NCBI GenBank assembly: GCA_947630005.1
Contig: CANRGB010000014.1
Location: forward strand, 1-40,105
Direction: 5' to 3'
DNA: 40,105 nt
Source of the DNA: an uncultured Lachnospiraceae bacterium
GTDB lineage: Bacteria; Bacillota; Clostridia; Lachnospirales; Lachnospiraceae
Shown: one piece after another, positions 33,298 through 40,105 of the stretch
Position numbering within the stretch: position 1 is the stretch's first letter
How the letters are laid out: each line of letters opens with the position of its first letter
Notes under the pieces: generated by a model
What the model saw: the letters and a program-made list of their open reading frames with translations, nothing else
The model's database searches: none
What the model was told of the DNA's origin: nothing
Program-made: the position numbers and the translations under genes

Positions 33298-34380
33298 ATG
33301 TTTACAGTCAGTCTGTGTATGATCGTTAAAAACGAAGAAAAGGTACTGGGCCGCTGCCTTGACAGCATAAAAGATATCGCGGACGAGATTATTATCGCGG
33401 ATACGGGAAGTTCTGACCGGACAAAGGAGATCGCGGCACGCTATACAGACAGGATCTTCGATTTCGCATGGTGCGGCGACTTCTCCGCCGCCAGAAATTT
33501 TTCCTTCTCAAAAGCCTCCATGGATTTTATTCTGTGGCTGGACGCGGATGACATTCTCACGGAAAAAGACAGGGAGGCGTTTCTGCGCCTGAAGCAGGAA
33601 TCCCCCGCCGAAGCCGACGTGATCATGATGCGCTACAATACGGCGTTTGACGAGGACGGAAAGCCTGTCTTTTCCTATTATAGAGAACGTCTGATCCGCA
33701 GGGCGCTTCCGCACAGATGGCAGGGCCGTGTGCACGAGGCGATTGTCCATTCCGGACGTGTTCTCTATGTGGAAAGCCCCGCCGTGACGCACAAATCCGT
33801 CAAGACCTCCTACAGCGACCGAAATCTGCGGATCTACGAGAAACAGATCCGGGACGGAGAGCCTCTCTCCCCCCGTGATACGTTCTATTACGGACGGGAA
33901 CTGTATTACCACGGACAGTACGCGCGCGCGATCGAAATTCTGACCGCTTTTCTTTTGGGAGCGGACGGCTGGGTAGAAAACCGGATCGAAGCCTGCAGAA
34001 TCCTGTCCTTCTGCCGCAGCGCGTCCGGAGATCTGTACGGAGCGCTGGAAGCGCTGGCCGGTTCTTTTCTGTATGACTCGCCCCGTGCGGAAATCTGCTG
34101 CGAGATCGGAAATCTCTACATGCGGCTTGAAAATTACCTCAGCGCAATCCCCTGGTTTGAGCTTGCACTCACGATCCCGAAAAACGAAACAACCGGCGCG
34201 TTCATCTCGAAAGACAGTTACGGCTATCTTCCCTGCATTCAGCTCTGTGTCTGCTATGATAAACTCGGCGACTATGAAAAAGCGGAAAAGTACAACCAGC
34301 AGGCGGGCACATACCGCCCCTCTTCCGCCGCCTTCCTGCAGAATCTGGAATATTTCCGCGGGAGGCATCCCCATCCCTGA
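33298..34380 (+). CDS. family 2 glycosyltransferase with TPR-like tail
   Basis: 360 residues from the ATG at 33298, which has GGGAGGA upstream; the earlier in-frame ATG does not. The N-terminal GT-A domain has SLCMIVKNEE, ADTGSSDRT and the metal-binding LDADD, then WQGRVHEAI, typical of the SPBc2-type family 2 enzymes. The C-terminal half has helical TPR-like repeats (FYYGRELYYHGQYARAIEI, LGDYEKAEKYNQQ). It is cytoplasmic and transfers a sugar from a nucleotide donor to a protein or glycan. It lies 118 bases before a Thr-rich collagen-like gene, which is a likely acceptor; that is inference from gene order. Confidence 0.88.
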   Translation: MFTVSLCMIVKNEEKVLGRCLDSIKDIADEIIIADTGSSDRTKEIAARYTDRIFDFAWCGDFSAARNFSFSKASMDFILWLDADDILTEKDREAFLRLKQESPAEADVIMMRYNTAFDEDGKPVFSYYRERLIRRALPHRWQGRVHEAIVHSGRVLYVESPAVTHKSVKTSYSDRNLRIYEKQIRDGEPLSPRDTFYYGRELYYHGQYARAIEILTAFLLGADGWVENRIEACRILSFCRSASGDLYGALEALAGSFLYDSPRAEICCEIGNLYMRLENYLSAIPWFELALTIPKNETTGAFISKDSYGYLPCIQLCVCYDKLGDYEKAEKYNQQAGTYRPSSAAFLQNLEYFRGRHPHP

Positions 34381-34437
34381 CCGCAGCGCCGTTTCCGGAC
34401 TAATTTCGAGCAAAAACGCACCCTATTTTCTGTTTTG

Positions 34438-34446
34438 AATATAGTA
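34438..34446 (+). promoter_or_regulatory. possible sporulation-type -10 box of the collagen-like gene
   Basis: AATATAGTA resembles the sigma-K -10 pattern CATAnnnTA with one mismatch, and ACC lies 15 bases upstream. It also reads as TATAGT for sigma-A, but without a -35 box. A GAGACAG/CTGTCTC hairpin (34451-34475) follows in the leader. Confidence 0.25.
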
Positions 34447-34498
34447 AAGTGAGACAGAAATACCGGCTCTGTCTCAGAAACAGAAAGGAGGGCTGCAT

Positions 34499-36019
34499 AT
34501 GAACGGCTTTTTTAATAATAGTGCAAACAATACATGCCAGCGCTGCGGAAGGCCTTCCAACAGCTGCAATTGCCAGGGAATTACCGGGCCAACCGGACCA
34601 ATGGGATGCCCCGGACCGCAGGGAGCTCCCGGACCTGCCGGGCCAACCGGACCGATGGGATTTCCCGGAATCCCGGGCATGCCCGGACCGACCGGACCGA
34701 TGGGAATGCCTGGCGTTACCGGACCCGCCGGGCCTGTCGGACCAACCGGCGCGACCGGAGTTACCGGACCAACCGGGGCAGCCGGACCCGCCGGGCCTAC
34801 TGGCGCAACCGGAGCGACGGGAGCTACTGGACCTGCCGGGCCATCAACTGGCATCACAGGTGCGACCGGACCGACAGGACCAACCGGCGCTGCCGGACCA
34901 ACTGGCGCGACCGGACCCGCCGGGCCGACCGGGGCAACCGGACCTACTGGCGCAGCCGGACTGATCGGACCGACAGGACCAACCGGCGCCAACGGAATTA
35001 CCGGGCCGACAGGACCCAGAGGCGCAACAGGCGCCAACGGAATCACCGGGCCGACAGGACCCAGAGGCGCAACAGGCGCTAACGGAACCACCGGAGCCAC
35101 TGGCGCAGCGGGCGCGACCGGGGCAACCGGCGTAACTGGACCGACCGGAGCAACTGGACCTGCCGGACCGGCTGGACCGACCGGAGCTACTGGACCTGCC
35201 GGGGCAGACGGTATCGCTGGGCCTACTGGACCGACTGGACCCGCCGGGGCGGACGGTATCGCCGGGCCTACTGGGGCGACTGGAGCAACCGGCGCGGATG
35301 GCGTCGCCGGACCTACTGGACCTACCGGAGCGACCGGGGCAACCGGAGCGGATGGCGTCGCCGGACCTACTGGGCCTACCGGACCGACCGGGGCAACAGG
35401 CGCGGATGGCGTCGCCGGACCTACTGGGCCTACCGGAGCGACCGGGGCAGCCGGCGCGGACGGTATCGCCGGGCCGACTGGACCGACTGGCGCGACTGGA
35501 GCTACTGGCGCGGATGGCGTCGCCGGACCTACTGGGCCTACTGGGGCGACTGGAGCAACCGGCGCGGATGGCGTCGCCGGACCTACTGGACCTACCGGAG
35601 CGACCGGGGCAACCGGAGCGGATGGCGTCGCCGGACCTACTGGGCCTACCGGACCGACCGGGGCAACAGGCGCGGATGGCGTCGCCGGACCTACTGGGCC
35701 TACCGGAGCGACCGGGGCAACCGGCGCGGACGGCGTCGCCGGGCCTACTGGGCCCACTGGTGCGACTGGAGCAACCGGCGCGACCGGCCCCACTGGTTTC
35801 ATAGGCGCAGGCGGACCCACCGGACCTGCCGGACCTCCTGGCCCCACCGGACCGATGGGACCTGCCGGACCGACCGGACCCGCCGGACCTGCGTCGGCCG
35901 TCACGCCTGCCGCGGCTGTCGCAGATATCGATCCGGCGACCGCGACCACAGAAGAGGTTGCGACTCAGCTCAATATCCTGCTGACAAACCTGCGAAGCGC
36001 CGGTCTGCTCAACGGATAA
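34499..36019 (+). CDS. collagen-like (BclA-type) protein
   Basis: 506 residues. A short N-terminal part has four Cys in [14 protein letters not shown]. About 145 Gly-X-Y triplets follow (from G27 to about 464), mostly GPT, GAT and GPA, with one break at GPSTGIT. The tail of about 42 residues is Ala/Thr-rich and ends in [16 protein letters not shown], like the tails of exosporium and surface collagen-like proteins. There is no signal peptide, which fits a spore-surface protein put together in the mother cell. Thr in the Y position is the usual site of O-glycosylation in BclA. The ribosome site is AAAGGAGG. The triple-helix part contains a 54-base unit array with a 270-base higher-order duplication. 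Confidence 0.9.
   Translation: MNGFFNNSANNTCQRCGRPSNSCNCQGITGPTGPMGCPGPQGAPGPAGPTGPMGFPGIPGMPGPTGPMGMPGVTGPAGPVGPTGATGVTGPTGAAGPAGPTGATGATGATGPAGPSTGITGATGPTGPTGAAGPTGATGPAGPTGATGPTGAAGLIGPTGPTGANGITGPTGPRGATGANGITGPTGPRGATGANGTTGATGAAGATGATGVTGPTGATGPAGPAGPTGATGPAGADGIAGPTGPTGPAGADGIAGPTGATGATGADGVAGPTGPTGATGATGADGVAGPTGPTGPTGATGADGVAGPTGPTGATGAAGADGIAGPTGPTGATGATGADGVAGPTGPTGATGATGADGVAGPTGPTGATGATGADGVAGPTGPTGPTGATGADGVAGPTGPTGATGATGADGVAGPTGPTGATGATGATGPTGFIGAGGPTGPAGPPGPTGPMGPAGPTGPAGPASAVTPAAAVADIDPATATTEEVATQLNILLTNLRSAGLLNG
35201..35770 (+). repeat. 54-bp unit array with 270-bp period in the collagen-like gene
   Basis: Eleven units starting GADG(I/V)AGPTGPTG lie in a row, two of 45 bases and the rest of 54. 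The stretch 35266-35459 recurs at 35536-35729, exactly 270 bases later, with about one base difference. This points to a recent duplication of five units. Confidence 0.85.
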
Positions 36020-36122
36020 ACAAGGCGGATTTCGCTGCCTTTACAGGACACTAACCCTTTTGCCGGGCGCAGTACCGGAGTCTGTTCCTCCGCTCCGGGA
36101 GCGTCCGGCAACACCATGAATA

Positions 36123-36173
36123 AAAGCCCACGGGGCGCTTCGTGCCTTTGGTACTCCCGCGCCCCTGGGCTTT
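36123..36173. terminator. bidirectional terminator between collagen-like and phosphoesterase genes
   Basis: AAAGCCCA and GGGGCGC (36123-36138) pair with GCGCCCC and TGGGCTTT (36159-36173), with one bulged base. On the minus strand it is followed by TATTC after the TTT of the stem. It overlaps the stop codon of the minus-strand phosphoesterase gene. Confidence 0.7.
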
Positions 36174-37422
36174 AGTAAAACGTAAAGCTGTACTCTGTGT
36201 GATTTCTGAATCCATCGTCGGCAATACTCTGCAGATACGCATACAGGAACGCCGCTTTTTCTTTCCACTCCTGATACAGGTCTTCCTTCCAGTCCGCCGT
36301 ATCCATGCGGCCGGCAATATAAGCCGTATTGACATCCGCAAAAAAACGCTTCAGTTCTTTTCCGCGCGCGTCATCCCCCATCTCCGCCCCGGCCTGGCGG
36401 TACGCCGTATTCCACAAAAAATCATATGCATAAGCCGAAAAATCCTGAAGATCCGGATTTCCGCTCTCCTGATCTGCCGCGGATACATCCACCGCAATTG
36501 TCTGATACTCCGCTGATCCGCGATCCAGCGTCAGGATTCCGTACTGGTTCGGCCACTCGGCAAGGCAGGATCCGGCGATCTCCAAAAATCCGTTTTCGCT
36601 TTCCATGATATGCTGTACATGCATGTGACCGCTAAGATTACAGATTACCTGATATTTTTCATATAATTTCAGCAGTTTTTCGTGATTTCCCATCATAAAT
36701 CCAAACGGGAACAGATGATTATGAGGCAGCACATTCTGATGGCTGACCGCCAGCACACGGGCGCCCTGCCTCTTCGCATTCTGAAGCTGCCGTTCCGCCC
36801 AGGCTAGGGTATCATCCGTCAGAGTCCCAGGAGAACCTGCCGTATTCACATCCAGCATCAGGATCCGGAGCTTTTCATCTGCCTTCACCGTATAGCTGAG
36901 CGAGGCATCGTCCCGTGCGTCCGCTTCCTGATAACCGAATTCACTGTAAATCTCCGCAAACTCTTCTCCCGTCACACTGTCCGTAAAAGTATAGCTGTCT
37001 CCATGAAAGGATGCCGCCATACCATTTTCCAGATCATGATTCCCCGGTATGACCAGCACAGAAATCCCGGCCGCCTCGATCCGCCCAAGCTTCGACGCCA
37101 GAGCCTCATGACTTGCCCGCGCTCCGTTAAAAGTGAGATCTCCGGACAGGATAAGCAGATCCGGAGACTGGCCGATCACCTGTTCCACAAACGCTTCCGT
37201 CAGCTCTTCGCAGTATTCCATCGCTTTCCCGTCTGCGTTTTCTATAACCTTTTGAAAGTACGCGCCATGATCCGTCAGCTCCGGCGCTATATAATGCAGA
37301 TCAGTGGCTGCGGCAATCACGACAGGCGGCCCTGTCTGCACAGCGGTGAAATCTCTTCCCCAAAAGAGCGCGCAGATCATGACCGCCGCGGAGACGCACA
37401 CGAACAGAATCCTTGTTTTCAT
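36172..37422 (-). CDS. secreted or membrane-anchored calcineurin-like phosphoesterase
   Basis: 416 residues from the ATG at 37422, chosen for AAGGAGAGAGG just upstream. A signal or anchor segment lies at about 5-22. Metal-binding motifs in order: ATDLHY (D, H), SGDLTFNG, PGNHD, SHQN and SGHMHVQ, all five complete. The C-terminal third is helical and unassigned. It acts outside the membrane on phosphate mono- or diesters of unknown identity, perhaps for phosphate or nucleotide salvage. It is unrelated in sequence detail to the small phosphoesterase at 3285-4007. Confidence 0.88.
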   Translation of the reverse strand: MKTRILFVCVSAAVMICALFWGRDFTAVQTGPPVVIAAATDLHYIAPELTDHGAYFQKVIENADGKAMEYCEELTEAFVEQVIGQSPDLLILSGDLTFNGARASHEALASKLGRIEAAGISVLVIPGNHDLENGMAASFHGDSYTFTDSVTGEEFAEIYSEFGYQEADARDDASLSYTVKADEKLRILMLDVNTAGSPGTLTDDTLAWAERQLQNAKRQGARVLAVSHQNVLPHNHLFPFGFMMGNHEKLLKLYEKYQVICNLSGHMHVQHIMESENGFLEIAGSCLAEWPNQYGILTLDRGSAEYQTIAVDVSAADQESGNPDLQDFSAYAYDFLWNTAYRQAGAEMGDDARGKELKRFFADVNTAYIAGRMDTADWKEDLYQEWKEKAAFLYAYLQSIADDGFRNHTEYSFTFY

Positions 37423-37606
37423 TCCTCTCTCCTTATCTGTCCCGACAGTAAAATTCAGCACGGCAGGTATCTGCCGTCTCATCTTCATCAAAACATACGG
37501 TTTTACCCGTTTTTATTGAGAAAATTCTAACATAGTTCTTCTGCGTTCGCAACTTTGGGCCGCGGGCCCCAGGCAGAAAAATAAAATATTTTTTTGCCGC
37601 CTTTTA

Positions 37607-37615
37607 TGGTATACT
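37607..37615 (+). promoter_or_regulatory. extended -10 promoter of the AAA ATPase gene
   Basis: TGGTATACT gives an extended -10 (TGN before TATACT), about 87 bases before the start codon. No good -35 box is seen at the right distance. Confidence 0.45.
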
Positions 37616-37701
37616 GAATAAAAGGTATCTGCGGACGAAACTGGCTGCCCGCATGGAAAATGAGCGAAAAACAGCGGCAATTCAGATGGGAGGATGGTTC
37701 G

Positions 37702-38892
37702 ATGAAAGAGTTTAATGTGACGGGCACCTGTATCCCGGACGAGCACTACATGGTGGATACATCAGAAAAGCTGGAACAGATCATACAGCTGATTGAAAAG
37801 AAAAAATATTTTACCATCAACCGTGCCAGACAGTACGGAAAAACAACCACATTCGCCGCGCTGAACAGAAAACTCAAAGATAAATATTACATCTTCTGGC
37901 TAAGTTTTGAGGGACTCGGGCAGAACGTATTCTCAAGCGATCTCGCGTTCGTGCGTTTTTTTATCAGGAAGATCACTAACGAACTGCTTTTCCTGAACCT
38001 GTCCTCCGATATCAGGCGGCAATGGAGCGACATGAGTGATTTTCACGAGGAGGCCCTCGACGACGCATTCGATTATTTAAGTCAGAAGATCACCTGGCTG
38101 TGCGGAGCGTGCGAAAAAGAAATCCTCCTGATGATCGACGAGGTGGATAAAAGTTCTGACAATCAGATTTTTTTAAATTTTCTCGGGATGCTGAGGAATA
38201 AATACCTGTTCCGCAGCGCAGGACGCGACGTTACCTTCAAAAGTGTAATCCTGGCCGGAGTTTACGATATCAAGAATCTGAAACTTAAGATCCGGTCCGA
38301 CTCCGAGCAAAAGTATAACAGCCCGTGGAATATCGCGGCAGATTTTGTCGTCGATATGAGCTTCTCTCCGCCTGAGATCGCCACTATGCTGCTGGAATAC
38401 GAAGCGGATCACCATACAGGCATGGATATCTCCGGAATCAGTGAGGAGATTTATTTTTATACCAGCGGATACCCGTTTCTTGTAAGCAGACTGTGTAAAT
38501 GGATCGATGAGAACGGCGGAAAAATCTGGACGGTGGAAAATGTGAAGGCGGCTGAAAATGAACTTCTGCATATACCCTGCACATTGTTCGACGATCTTGC
38601 GAAAAATTATGAAAATCATCCGGAACTGCAGCTTATGATCGATAATATTCTCCTGGAAGGAATCGCTTATCCATTTACCATGACGGATCCTGTTATCCAG
38701 ATGGGCGTTATGTTCGGGATATTCAAATCCAAAAATAATTATGTGGCAATATCCAACGTCATTTTTGATACCATACTGTATAATCATGTAATGAGCAAAA
38801 AGACCCGTGAGAGGCAGATTTTCAAAGAGGACCGGAACCAGTTCATCAGAAACGGAAAGCTGGATATGCCCCATGTCCCGGGCAAATATTGA
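37702..38892 (+). CDS. AAA-like ATPase, C-terminal domain missing
   Basis: 396 residues from the ATG at 37702 (GGGAGG upstream). The N-terminus MKEFNVTGTCIPDEHYMVD and YFTINRARQYGKTTT (Walker A) are characteristic of the AAA-like family PF14516, followed by ILLMIDEVDKSS (Walker B), SVILAGVYDI and SPWNIAADF. Relatives I know go on after a GKLD or GHL motif for about 120 more residues that form a PD-(D/E)XK-type nuclease-like domain. Here the frame ends at GKLDMPHVPGKY, just where that domain should start. The gene seems truncated, by deletion or replacement with the next gene. The role of the family is unknown. Confidence 0.8.
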   Translation: MKEFNVTGTCIPDEHYMVDTSEKLEQIIQLIEKKKYFTINRARQYGKTTTFAALNRKLKDKYYIFWLSFEGLGQNVFSSDLAFVRFFIRKITNELLFLNLSSDIRRQWSDMSDFHEEALDDAFDYLSQKITWLCGACEKEILLMIDEVDKSSDNQIFLNFLGMLRNKYLFRSAGRDVTFKSVILAGVYDIKNLKLKIRSDSEQKYNSPWNIAADFVVDMSFSPPEIATMLLEYEADHHTGMDISGISEEIYFYTSGYPFLVSRLCKWIDENGGKIWTVENVKAAENELLHIPCTLFDDLAKNYENHPELQLMIDNILLEGIAYPFTMTDPVIQMGVMFGIFKSKNNYVAISNVIFDTILYNHVMSKKTRERQIFKEDRNQFIRNGKLDMPHVPGKY

Positions 38893-38908
38893 AAGGAACG
38901 TATCTGCA

Positions 38909-39502
38909 ATGGAACAGGCATCTTTTGTGGAAAAGAAAGAAAAGAAGAAATATTTTGAGGAGGCGCACTCCGATTTCGCCCATGACGTGGCGAGCGGCCG
39001 GGCAATCCGCCATCTGGTCAACAGCGGATATACGACGGACCAGATTCTGCAGCGGCTGGATTTTCCCACACCCCGGGAGCGGGTGGAACAGACGGTCTAC
39101 CGCTGTATGACAGAAAACGGGACGCTGCTGGAAGCACTGCCCGTGCCGGAGGAAAGTCTGGAGACGATCGTTCTCAAAAACGCAAAACCGGAGCGCCTCG
39201 CCTCCCTTTTATCCGAATATCTCAGCGCGGACGGCGAGGAAAATTCCTATGTTTCCTGCCCGTTCGGCACGATCCGCAGGGACAGGGAGAGCCGTCTCGC
39301 GCGGATGACGGCCTGCCTGACCTCCAGGGAGCGGGAATATCTGTCCGGAATTCCATGGAAAATGCAGATCATGTACCACCGCTTGAACAGCCGTATGTGG
39401 GAGATCAGTCTGCAGATGGCGGCGCACTCTGACGCGGAGATGAAATTTTATTTTCTGAAGAGCCGAAAGGTTATCGTGAACCGCAGAACGGATCCGCGCT
39501 GA
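38909..39502 (+). CDS. conserved-looking protein of unknown function
   Basis: 197 residues from the ATG at 38909, with AAAGGAA about ten bases upstream; it starts 16 bases after the ATPase stop. It is soluble, highly charged and probably helical, with no signal peptide. The N-terminal part (KKYFEEAHSDFAHDVASGRAI, then HLVNSGYTTDQILQRLDFPTP) could form a helix-turn-helix-like fold. The pattern recalls hypothetical proteins of Lachnospiraceae, but I do not recognise a family with known function. A plus-strand terminator lies at 39700-39724. Confidence 0.7.
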   Translation: MEQASFVEKKEKKKYFEEAHSDFAHDVASGRAIRHLVNSGYTTDQILQRLDFPTPRERVEQTVYRCMTENGTLLEALPVPEESLETIVLKNAKPERLASLLSEYLSADGEENSYVSCPFGTIRRDRESRLARMTACLTSREREYLSGIPWKMQIMYHRLNSRMWEISLQMAAHSDAEMKFYFLKSRKVIVNRRTDPR

Positions 39503-39544
39503 GCTTAATCTGCGCCAACAGCTGATTTCCTTATGCGGGTCTGT

Positions 39545-39632
39545 AATCGGGCAGGAGGAGTTTTTTCTCCTGCCCGCCCGCGCGGTCCGCATGCTGCGTC
39601 AGCAGCTAATCTCCATATGCGGACCTGCGCAT
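39545..39632 (+). repeat. dispersed hairpin repeat, family B, copy 2
   Basis: AATCGGGCAGGAGG, then hairpin GGGCAGGAG/CTCCTGCCC with a T-rich loop, a GC-rich middle, GCATGCTGCGTCAGCAGCT and a CTGCGCAT end. A part of it (CAGCT.AT.TCC.TATGCGG..CTG) is also repeated just upstream at 39520-39544. Closely similar to 18331-18419, less so to 2083-2140. Confidence 0.7.
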
Positions 39633-39667
39633 AAAAGAAAAAACGGCGTGACATATCGTCACGCCGT
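39633..39667 (-). terminator. terminator downstream of rplA
   Basis: ACGGCGTGAC (39667-39658 on the minus strand) pairs perfectly with GTCACGCCGT (39652-39643) around a 5-base loop, then TTTTTTCTTTT. It is about 140 bases after the rplA stop. Confidence 0.85.
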
Positions 39668-39699
39668 CCTCTGCGGCTAAACAGCTGCCTGCTGCCATG

Positions 39700-39724
39700 C
39701 CCCTTCGCCGGGGTTTTTTCTTTT
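39700..39724 (+). terminator. plus-strand terminator
   Basis: CCCC-TTCGCC-GGGG followed by TTTTTTCTTTT. It ends transcripts coming from the AAA ATPase and the unknown gene. A small TCCCGCC/GGCGGGA palindrome follows at 39729-39743. Confidence 0.7.
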
Positions 39725-39808
39725 GATATCCCGCCTGGCGGGAGAAAACATTCCGAAATCCCGTGATCCTGCCGGCGGACTTATCGGATAATCCTTCGAT
39801 AAATCCTG

Positions 39809-40105
39809 TTATACGAGCTTCACCGGATTCAGTTTGATGCCAGGGCCCATCGTGGAAGAAATCGTAACGCTCCGAAGGAACTGTCCCTTCACTGCCGACG
39901 GCCTTGCCTTATTAATAGCTTCAATAAGCGTCTGGAAGTTGTCCGTTAACTGCTCCTCTGTGAAAGAAGCTTTTCCAATTGGCACATGGATGATGTTCGT
40001 CTTATCCAGTCTGTACTCAATCTTACCGGCTTTGATATCCTTGACGGCCTTTGTCACGTCCATCGTAACGGTACCGGCCTTCGGGTTCGGCATGAGGCCC
40101 TTCGG
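39809..40105 (-). CDS. rplA: 50S ribosomal protein L1, C-terminal part
   Basis: 98 C-terminal residues; the 5' part lies beyond the window. The sequence [12 protein letters not shown] and the [21 protein letters not shown] end are highly conserved in L1, which binds 23S rRNA and helps release tRNA from the E site. The frame is open up to the window edge. In most Clostridia rplJ and rplL follow rplA, but here a terminator and a plus-strand gene follow instead. Confidence 0.97.
   Translation of the reverse strand, partial: PKGLMPNPKAGTVTMDVTKAVKDIKAGKIEYRLDKTNIIHVPIGKASFTEEQLTDNFQTLIEAINKARPSAVKGQFLRSVTISSTMGPGIKLNPVKLV

Noticed and set aside
34474-35949. Long minus-strand open frame opposite the collagen-like gene, itself collagen-like in sequence
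   Set aside because: Gly codons GGN read as Pro codons CCN on the other strand, so an open antisense frame is expected. It has no ribosome site, and the plus-strand gene has a good one.
39669-39790. Possible L10 leader RNA behind rplA
   Set aside because: The position is right, but the conserved kink-turn and the CCTGCCGAGG-type segment are not convincing, rplJ is absent, and the hairpins are better explained as terminators on both strands.

Overview
The window looks like a chromosomal segment of a gut-type Clostridia, most likely Lachnospiraceae. The reasons are a moderate GC content with strong AGGAGG-type ribosome binding sites, a YesM/YesN-type two-component pair, a CIRCE-controlled small heat-shock gene, several large secreted Fn3/discoidin/dockerin-like proteins, a BclA-like collagen protein, AAA ATPases of a type common in this family, and several families of short dispersed repeats. 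No tRNA, rRNA, CRISPR array, transposase or phage gene was seen. The right edge holds the 3' part of rplA.

Layout. 1-741: a broken ATPase remnant, a 210-bp structured element with imperfect terminal inverted repeats, and the promoter of an M20 peptidase. 742-2267: the M20 peptidase, then a block of palindromic repeats. 2268-9865, minus strand: ADP-ribosylglycohydrolase, metallophosphoesterase, YARHG/FecR-like lipoprotein, CHASE-type hybrid histidine kinase and a PPC/Fn3 secreted protein. 10023-12410: a flavodoxin-type reductase divergent from a GAF/HD-GYP c-di-GMP phosphodiesterase. 12712-13366: hsp20 with a perfect CIRCE operator. 13762-18287: a hybrid histidine kinase translationally coupled to a solute-binding lipoprotein. 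18410-23376, minus: a radical SAM/SPASM maturase and a YesN-YesM pair. 23693-32962, minus: a two-gene operon with an Fn3 protein and a 2237-residue M60 metallopeptidase, preceded by a good promoter and a c-di-GMP-I (GEMM) riboswitch. 33298-36019: a family 2 glycosyltransferase followed by a collagen-like protein. 36172-37422, minus: a secreted metallophosphoesterase. 37702-39502: an AAA ATPase that lacks its usual C-terminal domain, and an unknown protein. 39809-40105, minus: rplA.

How the genes may work together. The most coherent theme is the cell surface and its signalling. The riboswitch links c-di-GMP to the M60/Fn3 operon, and the HD-GYP protein could lower c-di-GMP. The M60 protease carries a degenerate dockerin-like segment, and the next gene begins with a domain that resembles a cohesin. 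The two may therefore form a c-di-GMP-controlled surface complex acting on host glycoproteins such as mucin; this is a hypothesis. A second theme is sensing by a histidine kinase whose binding-protein partner has no permease genes nearby. A third is a collagen-like surface or spore protein next to a candidate glycosyltransferase. At least three families of dispersed palindromic repeats sit between genes, and in at least two places they supply the stop codon of the upstream gene.
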